From assembly GCA_000733355.1 (NCBI GenBank), contig JNVV01000003.1:372001-436000 (forward strand): a stretch of DNA of 64,000 nucleotides. Direction: 5' to 3'. The notes beneath the pieces are model-generated. The model made no database searches. It saw only the letters and a program-made list of their open reading frames with translations, and was not told where the DNA came from. Of the stretch, positions 1-10,575 are shown in pieces. Every line of letters starts with the position of its first letter. The stretch's first letter is position 1. Source of the DNA: Falciphora oryzae. Its lineage: Eukaryota > Ascomycota > Sordariomycetes > Magnaporthales > Magnaporthaceae. Both the position numbers and the translations under genes were made by a program.

Positions 1-1486
1 CCCGGGTTGGAGCGTTCAAAATACGCTGTCCTCGTGAATGGGCCGTCTCGCTAGCCTCGGGCCGCAAAGGTGACATGTCGGTAGGCAATCGGATCTTCCG
101 TGGGATCGAGGGGAATTTGAGGGGCAGGCAGTGGTTTGCAAAGTTCCCGACGGGCGCATTGAAGGATGTGATGCGCCGTCCTGTTTCCAAGGACGTGGCG
201 CGACAAACGTCCAAGGCTTCGAGTTACAACGCCACGAACCGCCAGGTGTCACGCTGCCAACAAAGACCGGACGACAGCCGTTCGCATTAGGTACTTTGTG
301 TTGGGGCCAGCTTCCTGGCATCTGACGCGACGATGGCACCGGCGCGTGAATCGGGTAGAAAGGGGCAGGCAAGAAACCAAGAAATGATGGAAGGAGGGGG
401 GAGGGCAGCCACGTCATGTTAGTGACCCGGCATTCAGCCCGGGCGTGTTTCCCCTCTTGGTGTTTTGGCGCCGAGATAGCGCCACTTTCGACCGCGGGAA
501 TCAGACGAACCCGTCTCGGAGAGATTATTTCTGTGGCTTTCGCGTGCAACGACCAGGCGTCGAGAGAGGAGACGGCGCGCGCAAGACTTCCAATGACGTG
601 GAAGGCGGCGGGCACAGCGGGAGAAGCACGGAAACGGGCAAAAGGCGCGGTCGCAAACGGCGACAGGCGGCGTGGCGCATAAGTAAAGCGTTGTTGGGGC
701 ATGCTGGCCGGCAGGACACAGGGGGTCCATCAATGCTGGCAGGGCCTGCCCCGCGTGCTTTGCCGGGCAGAAACAAGCAAGCCAGGGGCTCTACCCTGCA
801 TTTTAATCAACGGATGAGACGCTCGCCCGAGACCAATGGGACGAATCGAGCATCGGTCTTGAGTCGGTCAGTGGCCCCCTTGCCTGTCAGGGGGTGCGGC
901 CCTCTTCCCCAGCGCATCTTCCCGGCAACTGAGGTGGGTAGGTGGGCACTCGCGAGCCAGGGGTCGGGCCTTGTTGCTTGCCCATCATTGTTCTCGAATG
1001 GAGGCCACCGCCAGGGCAACAGCGGTCTTCCTTCCAAGGACTGCCTGCCACCAACAACACAACCCTGACGTGTGATCCGCCGCGGCCCAGGCACGGAGCA
1101 GCCATTGTGGTTCTCCATTGGCAGATCTGGGCGAGGATTGTGGTGTTCGCTGCTCGCATATGCCACGCCCGTCCAGTAATATTGCATGCACACGCCATTA
1201 TTGTGTTCCCTCGGCACCGCCCCAGGCCGGCCGGCCACCCCGGGCTCATAATGAACTTGGCAGGGCGGTGATATAGCGCCGCAACGGCCGCCCCCCGGCC
1301 ATAGTTATCCTAGTGCCGGCACCCCTTCCCACCCCTCTCAAGAAATAAAAAGAAAGGGGGGAGAAACATCGCGGGATGGGATGACGACTATGCGCGCGTG
1401 TAGTACAACCAGCCGCCGCTCGCCTCGCAGCACAACACCGACCTGGAGTCCAGTCTAGTCCTCCGCGCTGGCCGCCCAACACAAAG
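1..1486. other. Intergenic, upstream of SAT4-type gene
   Basis: No gene is recognised. The reading frames here are short, overlap on both strands and carry no family motif. A CT/CA-rich stretch precedes the start at 1487, as expected of a fungal promoter. Confidence 0.5.
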
Positions 1487-2639
1487 ATGGACGAAAACAA
1501 AGGGCCCCTCATCGTGGCGACCGCCTGGTCCTTCACCGCCGCGTCGCTCGGCTTCATGGTCCTGCGCTTCTGGGCCAAGATCTCGAGGTCCGGCGGCTCG
1601 CTCTGGTGGGACGACTGGATCCTGCTGATCTCGTGGGTCCTCACGTACGCGACGGCGCTCCTCAACACCATCATGGTGTACGCGCTCGGCTCGGGCAGGC
1701 ACATCTTCGCGGTCGACCCGCAGAACCTGGGGCCGCTGACGCTGATGGGCAACGTCGCGGGCACGACGTCGATCCTGGCCGCCCAGCTGAGCAAGACGTC
1801 CTTCGGCCTCACCCTCCTCCGCATCGCGACCGACCGCTGGATCCGCGCCGCCGTCTGGTTCTCGATCGTCACCATCAACCTCGCCATGACGGCGAACTTT
1901 ATGGTCCAGTGGCTGCAGTGCTACCCTTCGGAGAAGTACTGGAACCCGACCGTGCCGGGCACCTGCTGGGCCCCGGGCATCCAGTCCATGATCTCGCTCG
2001 TCATGGCCGCCTACTCGGGCGCCATCGACATCATGCTGTCGCTGGTTCCTTGGAAGATTGTCATGTCGCTGCAGATGAAGCGCGCCGAGAAGATTGGCGT
2101 TGCGTCGGCCATGAGCATGGGCATCTTGTGAGTCGTCTTGTTCTGCTCGGAAATTTTGGCTGCCATCTCGCCGACGGTTGTGGCTGACTTTGCGACTACT
2201 CATCTATAGTGCTGGTGCTGCCGCCTGTCTCAAGGCGGCCTTCATACCGGGGCTAGCAGCCGGTGACTTCACTTGTGAGTCTCTCAGGGCACGCCATCCG
2301 ATAACGAACGAATTCCAGTCTTGCTAACAAGGCCACTATCTTGCCATAGTTGACTCGGCGGAACTTTTGATCTTCTCCTACGTGGAGATCGGCCTGAGCA
2401 TCATCGCTGCGTCCATTCCGGCCCTGAGGGTCTTGGTTCGCGACAAGATCATCTCGACCAGGCAGGCCTCCAAGGGAACCATGCAGTCACAGACAACCAT
2501 GGCAACAAGGCCTCGGACTGCAAAGCAGACGGCGGATATCGAGGCCATGGCGCCGAACCAGATCCATCAAAAAGTTTCCTTCACTGTTGAGTACGAGCAC
2601 AGTAATCCCCCTGGTGGGCGGCCCAATAATTTTATATAG
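1487..2639 (+). CDS. SAT4/rhodopsin-type seven-helix membrane protein
   Basis: I read join(1487..2127, 2210..2274, 2350..2639), 331 residues. Introns start GTGAGT and end CTATAG and CCATAG, and the frame is kept through both. The protein has an N-terminal helix (about residues 8-28), a conserved WWDDWILL-type motif after it, further hydrophobic helices, and a cysteine-containing loop (QCYPSEKYWNP...GTCW). It ends with a polar tail holding the SFTVEYE motif. This is the layout of the fungal rhodopsin-domain family (SAT4, PTH11-related without the CFEM part). Members are plasma-membrane proteins of largely unknown role. Ligand and pathway cannot be told from sequence. Length is usual for the family (about 330-400). 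The first ATG is preceded by an A at -3, and no upstream ATG in frame competes. Confidence 0.88.
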
Positions 2640-3285
2640 AAAAAAAAAAAGCCGTGATACCCAAGTTTGAGTTGAGGGTAGTAGGTCTACCTGCATCAAA
2701 CAGTCACGAAAAAATGAATTTTACGATATTTTGGAAACACAGGCTCTCGTTACCTTTCTTGGTGATATCGTGAGTTTGTGGTCTAAGGCCTAAAAATCCT
2801 GTGGGCGAATTCCCATCTGACATTCCTCCATGGCTTAGATGAGTTGTGGACGTTTTGTGTAAATTGTGCACCCACGTTGAAGCGGGTTTCCAAATGGCGT
2901 TGTTCCTGGCGACACATCATAGCAACAGCCTGTCCGCGTGCCCTTATTGTTCTGGCGGATTTCACAACGAAGCCGGCCCATTTTGCTCCTCGGTCTCCTA
3001 CTAGTGTGATGCAATGGATACTTGCAATCCCTAGGAAGGTAGCCTGAAATAGGTTGGTATGATGATCGGAGGTTGCGCTCAAAGTACCGGGCCGCCAGGG
3101 GGCCCACGCCTGCGGGGTTTGGCTCGAATCAATCAAATGCGTGCTCCATCTAACCAGAGACCATCGCATCACCCAAGAGCCACTCAGCAAAAGCCAGTCG
3201 ACCAAGCGACAGACTGTTGACTCTCACACGCGTATATTGTTGATTGCAACCGCCAGGCTCAAGCAAGCACAGCCTGGGAACGACC
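2640..3285. other. Intergenic between SAT4-type and rhodanese genes
   Basis: A run of A residues follows the stop at once. No coding signal is seen; the stretch should hold the 3' UTR of the upstream gene and the promoter of the next. Confidence 0.5.
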
Positions 3286-3863
3286 ATGCCCAACGAGCAG
3301 CAAAAGCCGGAAGCGCAGCAGCAGCCCTGGTGGGCGGCATTCCCCGCGCCGAAATCCGACTGCGCCAGCGTGGAGCCGGCCGAGGTGCTCAAGCTGCTGG
3401 ACGAGGGGGGCAAGGACGTCGCCCCGAAGGAGTTCCTCCTCGTCGACGTCCGCCGGACGGACTGGGAGGGCGGCACCATCGCAACCTCCATCAACCTGCC
3501 TGCTCACACCCTGTACCAGACTCGCAGGGTCGTCTATGACCTTTGCAAGAGGGCAGGCGTCAAGAGGATCATTTTCTATTGCGGTGAGTTCTCGCTACCA
3601 GACCCTCGGTCTCGCCTCGGTAAGTAGACAAGTCCGCCCGAACCGAGAACTAACCTAAGGACACCACCGGGCGGTCAGGATCCTGCTCCCACGGCGGCAG
3701 GGGCTGGAAATGCGCCCGGTGGATGCAGGACTTTCTTGATGAGGTAGGCGAAAAGGACATCAAGGCGTTCACCCTCCAGGGCGGGATCAAGGGGTGGGTG
3801 GCGCAGTATGGCAGCAGGCAAATGGAGTGGTACGAGGCAGCACCATGGGAGCAATCCAAGTAG
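3286..3863 (+). CDS. Rhodanese-domain protein, CDC25-like phosphatase/arsenate reductase type
   Basis: I read join(3286..3583, 3679..3863), 160 residues, intron GTGAGT...GGTCAG. It is a single rhodanese domain: FLLVDVRRTDWEGGTI near residue 50, NLPAH near 70, then strand IIFYCG leading into the active-site loop, and QGGIKGW near the end. This is the layout of small CDC25-like proteins such as yeast Ych1 and Acr2-type arsenate reductases. They use a loop cysteine for thiol-phosphate or arsenate chemistry in the cytosol. Oddity: the loop reads C-G-S-C-S-H-G-G-R, so the first Cys and the Arg are seven residues apart, not five as in usual CX5R members. The splice junction lies exactly inside this loop, so a different acceptor would change it, but I found none that keeps frame. 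Substrate unknown. Confidence 0.85.
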
Positions 3864-4272
3864 AGGCGCTAGTCTCGTGGGTCCCCTTGCAGTATCGCGA
3901 AGATGCTCAGAGATTTTATGCTGGCGCACCGATGACGCCCTATATCAAAGACTTTTGTTTCAACCGCCGGGTATCACTCCTCATCCGGAAAAAAAAAAAA
4001 GAGCGCCCTAGCAAAGATCTCGGAAAAACGAACGCCATAGCAAGGGTACATGGGTTCCTCGACCAAGGAGAGACGGGATATTCCAGAACATGAGCGATCG
4101 AGAGGTCGCCCGGGGAACGTGTCAGCTCCCCCGCGCATAAAGCTCCATGGGTGAGCCGATGAAAGGCAAGGCCAAGGGTTCCTTTATGGATATCGCGCCC
4201 GACACAATGTGATGGCGTCCCGATGTCGGTGTGGTTGATGCCTGATCGACATAATTTGTTTCGGGTGGCCGG
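3864..4272. other. Intergenic between convergent genes
   Basis: This is the 3' flank of the rhodanese gene and of the SmG gene, which run toward each other. It has an A12-type tract near 3990. No gene is seen. Confidence 0.5.
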
Positions 4273-4677
4273 TTACCTGCCGCCTCCGTGGCCACGGTCG
4301 TCGCCGCCTATGCGCTCCATCGCTTCCAGCATCACAACAGAGTTTCCACGAATGACCTAAGCAAGAAGAAACAGCATAGGGTTAGCTATGCGACACAGTT
4401 CCCGGGACGCAAGAAACGAGGCGGGAACGGATCGGTTTACGCACCACCATGCCGAGCTTGACCTTCTCTCCACCATCCTTATCCTCAAAGGCGTCGTCGA
4501 GCACAATGTTGAGGAAAACGTCGTAGCCGCGCACCACGCCGACGACCTTGCGGGAGCCGTTGAGCTGCACGAAGACCTTCTTGTCGAGGTACTGCGGTGA
4601 GAAGCGCCGTTAGCATGGTGCTCTCTGCCAAGCAAAAAAATGTTTACCTTCTTCAATTCGGGCTGCGCGGGCGCCAT
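4273..4677 (-). CDS. SMX2: Small nuclear ribonucleoprotein SmG
   Basis: I read complement(join(4273..4356, 4445..4591, 4648..4677)), 86 residues, three exons. The introns start GTAAAC and GTGCGT and end in CAG and TAG. The protein starts MAPAQPELKKYLDKKV and carries Sm motif 1 (VVGVVRGYDVFLNIVLDDA) and Sm motif 2 (VVIRGNSVVMLEAMERI). It ends in a short Gly/Asp/Arg tail. Length and motifs match SmG of fungi and animals. SmG is one of seven Sm proteins forming the ring on U1, U2, U4 and U5 snRNAs in the nucleus. The gene is divergent from an NTR2-type spliceosome factor across 343 bases. The 30-nt first exon is easy to miss in automatic annotation. Confidence 0.96.
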
Positions 4678-5020
4678 CTTGTGATCGTAGTGGGCTGCGG
4701 GCGTAGGGATGACGACTGAAGACGGTCTTGGTCGGGAGAAGCACCTGTGCGAAGTTGTCCGGTCCAGGCCAGGCGCGTTTCCCAGAAATGACGGAGCCGC
4801 CGCAGAGCTTCAATCGCGGGCGGACTTTCATGGTGGGTTGGCTGTGGTGGAGAGCACTACTCCACGTGCCGATAAGATAAGCCGTGACTTCTTTATCGTG
4901 TTCCTGCCCTCAAATGTCGTCAACGAACGAGACCAACGCGGCAATGCGAGTGTACGGAAGACTTGCTTGCTCGAGTGCATTCTTCAGGCAACCCGACAAC
5001 CCCTGTCTTCTGCCGGCCCT
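4678..5020. promoter_or_regulatory. Bidirectional promoter, SmG / NTR2-type gene
   Basis: These 343 bases separate the start codons of two divergent splicing genes, so both promoters must lie here or overlap the genes. No clear TATA box is seen, which fits housekeeping expression. Confidence 0.7.
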
Positions 5021-6736
5021 ATGAGCATGTTCACCTCGAAGCGCAAGCCGCGCGCGATCCGGACATTTGGGGCCGACGACGACAACGACGACGATGGGAA
5101 AGACGCGCCAAGTCAACAGCCGCAGGATGCAGGGCGAGGCGAGCCCGTGAAAGAAGGTATGCTTTTGCCCTATTCCCGAGACCCGACGCGTAATAGCAAA
5201 CTCTTGCTGATCATGAGCGAAGTCGACTAATACGGATCTTTCGATTTTTGTTCCCCTATAGACCTGTCTACAACGACCTCGGTGCCGGTCAAATTCACGA
5301 AGCGTCCGTTCAAGCACTCCTCTCTCCGCAAGAGCATCAACGCCGAGGATGCCGTCTCCTCAGCAAGCGAACTCGCGCAAACTACAGCACCCACCTCGGC
5401 ACCCGCTCCCGCTCCCTCCGCGGCAGCCAGTGGCGAGGATGATGAAGATGGCCCCGTCGTGGTGAAGCCGTCCCTCAGCCGCGCCGGATCGACAAAGCAG
5501 AAGAAAAAACGGCCACCCAGCAGGCTGTCTTTCGGCGGCGACGCCGCGGCCGCCGGGGACGATGGCGGCGGCGGGGGCGCCTTCACAACACCCAAGAAGG
5601 CGAGCCTGTCGTCGAGGGCGCTCGAGAATAGCGCTCTGAGGAATCGCCTACCGATCGGCAGCAGGCAGCCGACGGCGAGCAGCAGCCACGACGACGACGA
5701 CTCCGACTCGCGGCCGCGCTACAGCAAGGAGTACCTGGACGAGCTGGCCAGCAGCACCCCCAACACGCCGCGGGACCTCTCGACGCTCAAGATCAGCGGC
5801 GACTACGACGAGTCGATGGAGCTGGACCTCGCCGAGCTCGACGGCGCCCTGGTCGTGCCGAGTGCCGAGCTTTCCAGCCTGCAGCAGTCGAAACCAGGCC
5901 CCGCCGGCCCCGCGGTGCTGACCGAGGCCGAGATCCGCGAGCGCAAGGAGCGGCGCGCGCGGCTCGCCCGGGAGGAAGATTTCATGTCGCTCGACGGCTC
6001 GGACGAGGACGGCGGCGACTACATCTCTCTCCGGCCCAAGTCGAAAAAGAAGGACGAGTCGCGGCTCGTGGCCGAGGACGAGGACCTGGGCGAGGGCTAC
6101 GAGGAGTTCGTTGAGGACGGGGGGCTCTCGCTCGGCAAGAAGGCGGAGCGCGAGGCCCGTCGGCGGCGCCGCGCCGAGATGGCCGAGCTCATCGACGCGG
6201 CCGAGGGCGAAGGGGGCAATGGTGGCGGCGGCGACGGCGGCTCGAGCGATGGGGACGACTCGGAGGCGGAGCGCCGCGCAGCCTACGAAGAGGCCCAAAC
6301 CCGCGCCGGCATGGATGGCCTGCAGCGGTGCAGGAAAGACGAGGCCGGCAGTGGGAGCGGACGGGGCGCGGGCGTCGCCGAGATACCCAGGCTCAAGCCC
6401 CTGCCGGACCTGGGCGAGTGCTTGGCCAAGATGCGAGAGGTGCTGCAGGGGATGGAGAAGGACGTGGCGGCCAAACAGCTGCGCATTGCCGAGCTGGAAA
6501 AGGAGAAATCGGAGATCACGGCGCGAGAGGCAGAGGTCCAGACGGTTCTGGATCAGGAAGGAAAGAAGTATCAGACAACACCAGGATCGGCAGACTTTCG
6601 GATACCTCCTGGCAGTGCCGCTCAATCTCCGCTGAGGCCACTGCCGACTGGGTTTGGTGTCGACACTCCAGCACAGAGGGGATTGGAGAGCTTCGGGACC
6701 CCCACGAAGAGGCCAGACGCGGAGGATGGTGGTTAG
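5021..6736 (+). CDS. Nineteen complex-related protein 2 (NTR2)-type spliceosome disassembly factor
   Basis: I read join(5021..5156, 5262..6736), 536 residues, intron GTATGC...CTATAG. An alternative ATG lies six bases inside the first. The N-terminus (FTSKRKPRAIRTFG, then an acidic run) and the Ser/Arg/Lys segment around residues 55-135 match the NTR2 domain. In the middle are long acidic stretches and ELSSLQ...EIRERKERRARLAREEDFMSLDG, typical of GCFC/NTR2 relatives. Residues about 390-450 form a probable coiled coil (CLAKMREVLQGMEKDVAAK onward). In yeast Ntr2 works with Ntr1 and the helicase Prp43 to take apart the lariat spliceosome. The same role here is inferred from the family. Low complexity is high, so only the N-terminal part is strong evidence. 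Confidence 0.85.
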
Positions 6737-7035
6737 ATTTGGCAGTGATAATTGATATGGACAATACATAAGGGAATCGCATTCAAGTATACAGTAGAAC
6801 ACTAAAAACAAAAAAAATGGCACAGAGATGATCATGGCAGAAATCATGATGATGCCATATACAAAGTTTTCCTCCCAAGACGCCGAAATGAGCCAGGTCA
6901 ACGTGTGCGGTCTGCCGCAGCCTCTGTGATCCCGGGCTTCCCAGCCGTATACCGCACTTCCTAGCCGTTACGACCACGAACAAGAACCAATCGCGAAAGG
7001 CACCTAATCAGAAACAACGTACGAGCGGGCCCCTA

Positions 7036-8355
7036 TCATTTGCCAGGCCGGCTGACGCCAGCCCCAATAACGCCAGGGAGCTTTTCCTCGCCGACGGTGA
7101 ACAGCATGCCAATAGCCATAGAAACCATGCCAATAAGGGCGACAGTGAGGAAAGTGATGAGCCAGAAAGGGGTGCTGATGTCCCTCTTCTGGCACGTCTT
7201 ACCGCCCCAGAAAGCCCTCGAGTTACCTTCCTTGGTGGGGAGGCAGTGGCATGAGAAGCAGACGGGTGTGTTGTCGGACACGGAGGCGTTGGTTCCCGTG
7301 AACTTGTTCAGGCACTCGCCGTGGCCCGAGCAGCTGGCGGTGGCGTTTTGACAGGCCGACAGGCTGGCGAAGCAGGCGGGGATGCGACGATTGGGGGCCG
7401 CTCCGCCGGCGGCAAGGTGGGAGAAGCTGGACGAGGACGAGGACGAGGACGAGGATGAGGTATGGAAGCCCTCCGACTTCTTGGGCAGCTTCTCGCCAAG
7501 CACCGTCTCGAACTGGCGGCGGCGAAGCTCCGACGCGTCAGCCTGCTGTGTGGTCCACTCCTTGGAGCTGGCGGTCCGGCTGCTCTCGGGCATGAGGACA
7601 ATGATGGCCTGCATGTCATCGTCAACCAAGTCGAGGAGACTGTCGAGCTTCGATACGATGGTCGAAACGACAGATGGTTGCTGTCCGGAGAACGAGCATT
7701 AGCTGACATTGCCCATGTTTCGCGACGTCGGAGATGCCAAAAACAGGCGTTTGAGATAGCAATCGTTGGGAAGAACACATACCCTCGCAACATCGTACTT
7801 GGCAACCAGCGACGGGCCTTGCCAGCACTTCTTATCGCCGGGCCGCAGGACGGCCTCGACGTCGGCTGCGTCGCTGCACTGAGACGCAACGCCGAGGAAA
7901 TCCCGATCGATCAGCTCCTGGTTCGCCTTGGCGGACGGCGGATCGTCGATGACAAAGGACATCCGCTGACCCCGGCTCTCCAGGCCCTTCTTGAGCTCGT
8001 CGATGTTGTCGTGGGTGGTGCCCTCGAGCATCAGCACGAGGGACGGGTCGCGACGGCCCATACTAAACAGGTGCGCGGGCTCGCGGCCAAAGTCGAGGAT
8101 GTGCATCAGGGCGCGGTCCCGGTCCATGGCGTCGGGCAGATCGGCCGACACGCTGGAGTGGTCATCGCCGTTGGTCGTCCGCTGGAGCAGGATGTGTCGG
8201 GCGAGCTGGCGCGGGAGGTGCGGAGGGTCGGCCTTGCTCGAGGGCTTTGCTCGGTTCGAGAGAGCGTAGACCTCGGCGTGAGTCGACGCCTGCGCCGACG
8301 CAAGCGCGAAGCCCGCGAGCGAGAGGGATGTGACGGTTGCCGTGCACCACTTCAT
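7036..8355 (-). CDS. Vps3844-type (DUF3844) single-pass membrane protein
   Basis: I read complement(join(7036..7680, 7783..8355)), 405 residues, intron GTATGT...GGACAG in phase 0. It has a signal peptide (about residues 1-23, ending ASAQA), then a luminal region. A Ser run follows, then a Cys-rich EGF-like part (CQNATASCSGHGECLNK ... CFSCHC ... GGKTCQKRD) and a single membrane helix near residues 363-385. It ends in a short cytosolic tail with EEKLPGVIGAGVS, a signature of this family. Members are ER/vacuole-route proteins of Ascomycota named for vacuolar sorting; the exact job is poorly known. A type I topology (N-terminus in the lumen) is inferred. It is divergent from the gene at 9020. Confidence 0.9.
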
Positions 8356-9019
8356 GATTGCAGCCGTGGCGAATTGGATGATGGGCTGGCTGCCGATGGA
8401 GGGGGGTTGTGGTGTTGGGGTTTGTTGGCTTCAATTATTCGAGCTTGGAAGCCGCTCGCTGGTCGGGACAACCACTTGCTCGCAGTTTGGCGTGGTGATG
8501 CGCACAGACCAACCAGCTGCTCTGCTGCGGACGCGGCGGCGACAGGGAATCCCTGGACCATGTCGTCAACCCGCGCTTCGGGTGATTGTCGGGCTCAGTC
8601 GCAACGGCAGGTCGCCTTACGTAACTCGGAACGTTCTGGTCATGGCGGCGGGCCGCTCGCTGATGCAAAGTGAAATCACGCCGCCGCCGCGGGATAATTT
8701 TGGGGCAGCCAACAACGGTGACAGGAATCGCCGCCCAAACCCTTCGCCGTCCTATTGCAGCCACGGGCCTCTGCCACGGACCTAGAAATCTTAAACCCCG
8801 CGGGCCGCAGCGCATCACACCTATTCCACCTTCCAACCCGGCCTTTCCGTTTGGCCGACCGATACTCGTCGCAAGCCGCGAAACCTAGGCGTCCCACGCT
8901 CCCCTCCACGAACCGCCGCGATCAGGAACCGCCACACTACCCACACCCGAACCTCGAAATCTTCCTTTACCCAAGCAGACGCCATCCGCGGGCTGGCGAG
9001 CCGGCGCCACTCGGCGACA
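8356..9019. promoter_or_regulatory. Divergent intergenic promoter region
   Basis: These 664 bases lie between the start codons of the Vps3844-type gene (minus) and the conserved unknown at 9020 (plus). They hold both promoters by position. No specific motif can be named with confidence. Confidence 0.5.
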
Positions 9020-10575
9020 ATGCTTAGGCTCCTCCGGTCCACGACGCCCGCCGTCGTCCGAGCGGCACCGGCCATTTCCCAGCCCGCAGCCGTTCGACTT
9101 CAGCAGGCGCGCGTCACAAAAGGCAAGACTTTCAGGTAAGCCTCGTCTGCCCAGCGTGTCTAGGTGTCCGTCGCCGACTGGATGCGCTATCTCTTTATAC
9201 TTGCCTCCGTCCCTAACCTGTCATTCTACGCCCCGAAAATAGGAGAGCGCTGTATGGCGGTGTCGCCGTGTACATCTCGTGGAAGATCCTCGACGAAAGC
9301 ATCCTGCAGCCCGGGCTGTCGCGAATCCTCGATGAGCTGGAAAAGCTAGACCCCATCGACGACGAAAATGACGCCGAGTACGAGGACTGGTTCGTTCCGC
9401 TTCCGATGTTCGAGACTGTTCGTCAACCGCCATACTCAAGATCGAGCCCCGAGTGGGCAAGATACGTCGAATTCAACAAGGAATCGCCCGAGGCCAAGAT
9501 AGAGCGAGAGAAAGTGGCCAGTATGTTCGCCCAAGTGCCAAGCCCCGACCTTCATCTTCTCAACTCCAGCTAACTGGGACGTGCTCCCGAATTAGACGAT
9601 GTCAGGCAATTAGTATACCAGTCCGCCGCCAACACCAAATGGGTCAGCTCCAGATTCGGAAAGGTTCACCCGTGGTCGTCGTCGCATTTCTTCCTGTCCA
9701 CCCCTCCCCAGCCTCCGCCCAAGATCCTACAGCTGGGTTGGGTGCCGTTCCCCTCCGATGGCGGACCTTGGCTGCGAACGCGCCGGACAGATTACAGGTC
9801 GTGGCGCCGCACGATGCGGACCTTCTGGCCCGTGCATACCGTGCATGCCAGTGTAGCCTTCTTGCAGACGCTGTTCCTGGACACCATTACGGAAGGCCGC
9901 AGCGCTCTGGGATACCCACCATCCTCGGAACAAGAAAGTGCGCCGATTAGGATCCCCGTCCTGCCCCGGCTCTCCACCTTCCGCCCACGGCCGCAGGAGG
10001 ACGACGAGGACGGTCAAAATGACGGCATCTCGAAGGGTCCCGGAGGCAGGGGAGTGCCGCTCCCGCCGAATCTGAGGCCAAAGCATGGCTCTGGATCAGA
10101 CTCGACGCCCCGTGCGACAACGGCATCGGCTGGTGGGGCGCTGCCAGAAGCCGGTGGCAACAACACTGCCGAATCACCCGGACGCGGTGCCGCAGGGCTC
10201 GGCGGGAAGCAGCAGGAGGACCAAGCCCGGCGGGGCCAGGAGCAAGGCCAGGACCACGACGCCGATGAGGCCGGCAAATCGCAGCTCCCGCTGTTCAAGC
10301 GCGTAACACCGCCCACTGAGATGGTGGACAAGCACATGAGAGATCGCGCATGGTCGTCGTTTGTGCAGGAGCTCAATCCCCGCTGGCAGCTGCCTCCCAA
10401 CTATCCCCCTGACGGCTGTGTCGAGGTCTCGGGCTTCGTCTACCTCAAGACAGATAACTGCCACCTGCAGGTGGACGTCACTGCTCACTACGATCTGCTC
10501 AAGAAGAAGATTGACGAGCAGTCCATGCGGCTCTACATCAGAAGAGTTGGGACCATACGAGCACTGAGACGCTGA
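9020..10575 (+). CDS. Conserved fungal protein of unknown function with mitochondrial-type leader
   Basis: I read join(9020..9135, 9243..9520, 9596..10575), 457 residues. Introns start GTAAGC and GTATGT, the second with a CTAAC branch site. The N-terminus (MLRLLRSTTPAVVRAAP) is rich in Arg, Leu, Ala and Ser with no acidic residue for some 40 positions, like a mitochondrial presequence. A short hydrophobic stretch, YGGVAVYISWKIL, follows near residue 42. The middle is basic and aromatic (WLRTRRTDYRSWRRTMRTFW). Residues about 270-390 are low complexity (Gly, Pro, Gln, Asp). The last 80 residues look folded again (SSFVQELNPRWQLPPNYPP, LKTDNCHLQVDVTAHYDLL). I do not recognise the family. The 3' end is uncertain: strong branch and acceptor signals (CTAAC about 10620, TTGCAG ending 10647) lie just past the stop. 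Confidence 0.72.

Noticed and set aside
1388..2203. Minus-strand frame over the SAT4-type gene
   Set aside because: Rich in Arg, Asp and His as expected from the antisense of GC-rich coding sequence; crosses the introns of the real gene.
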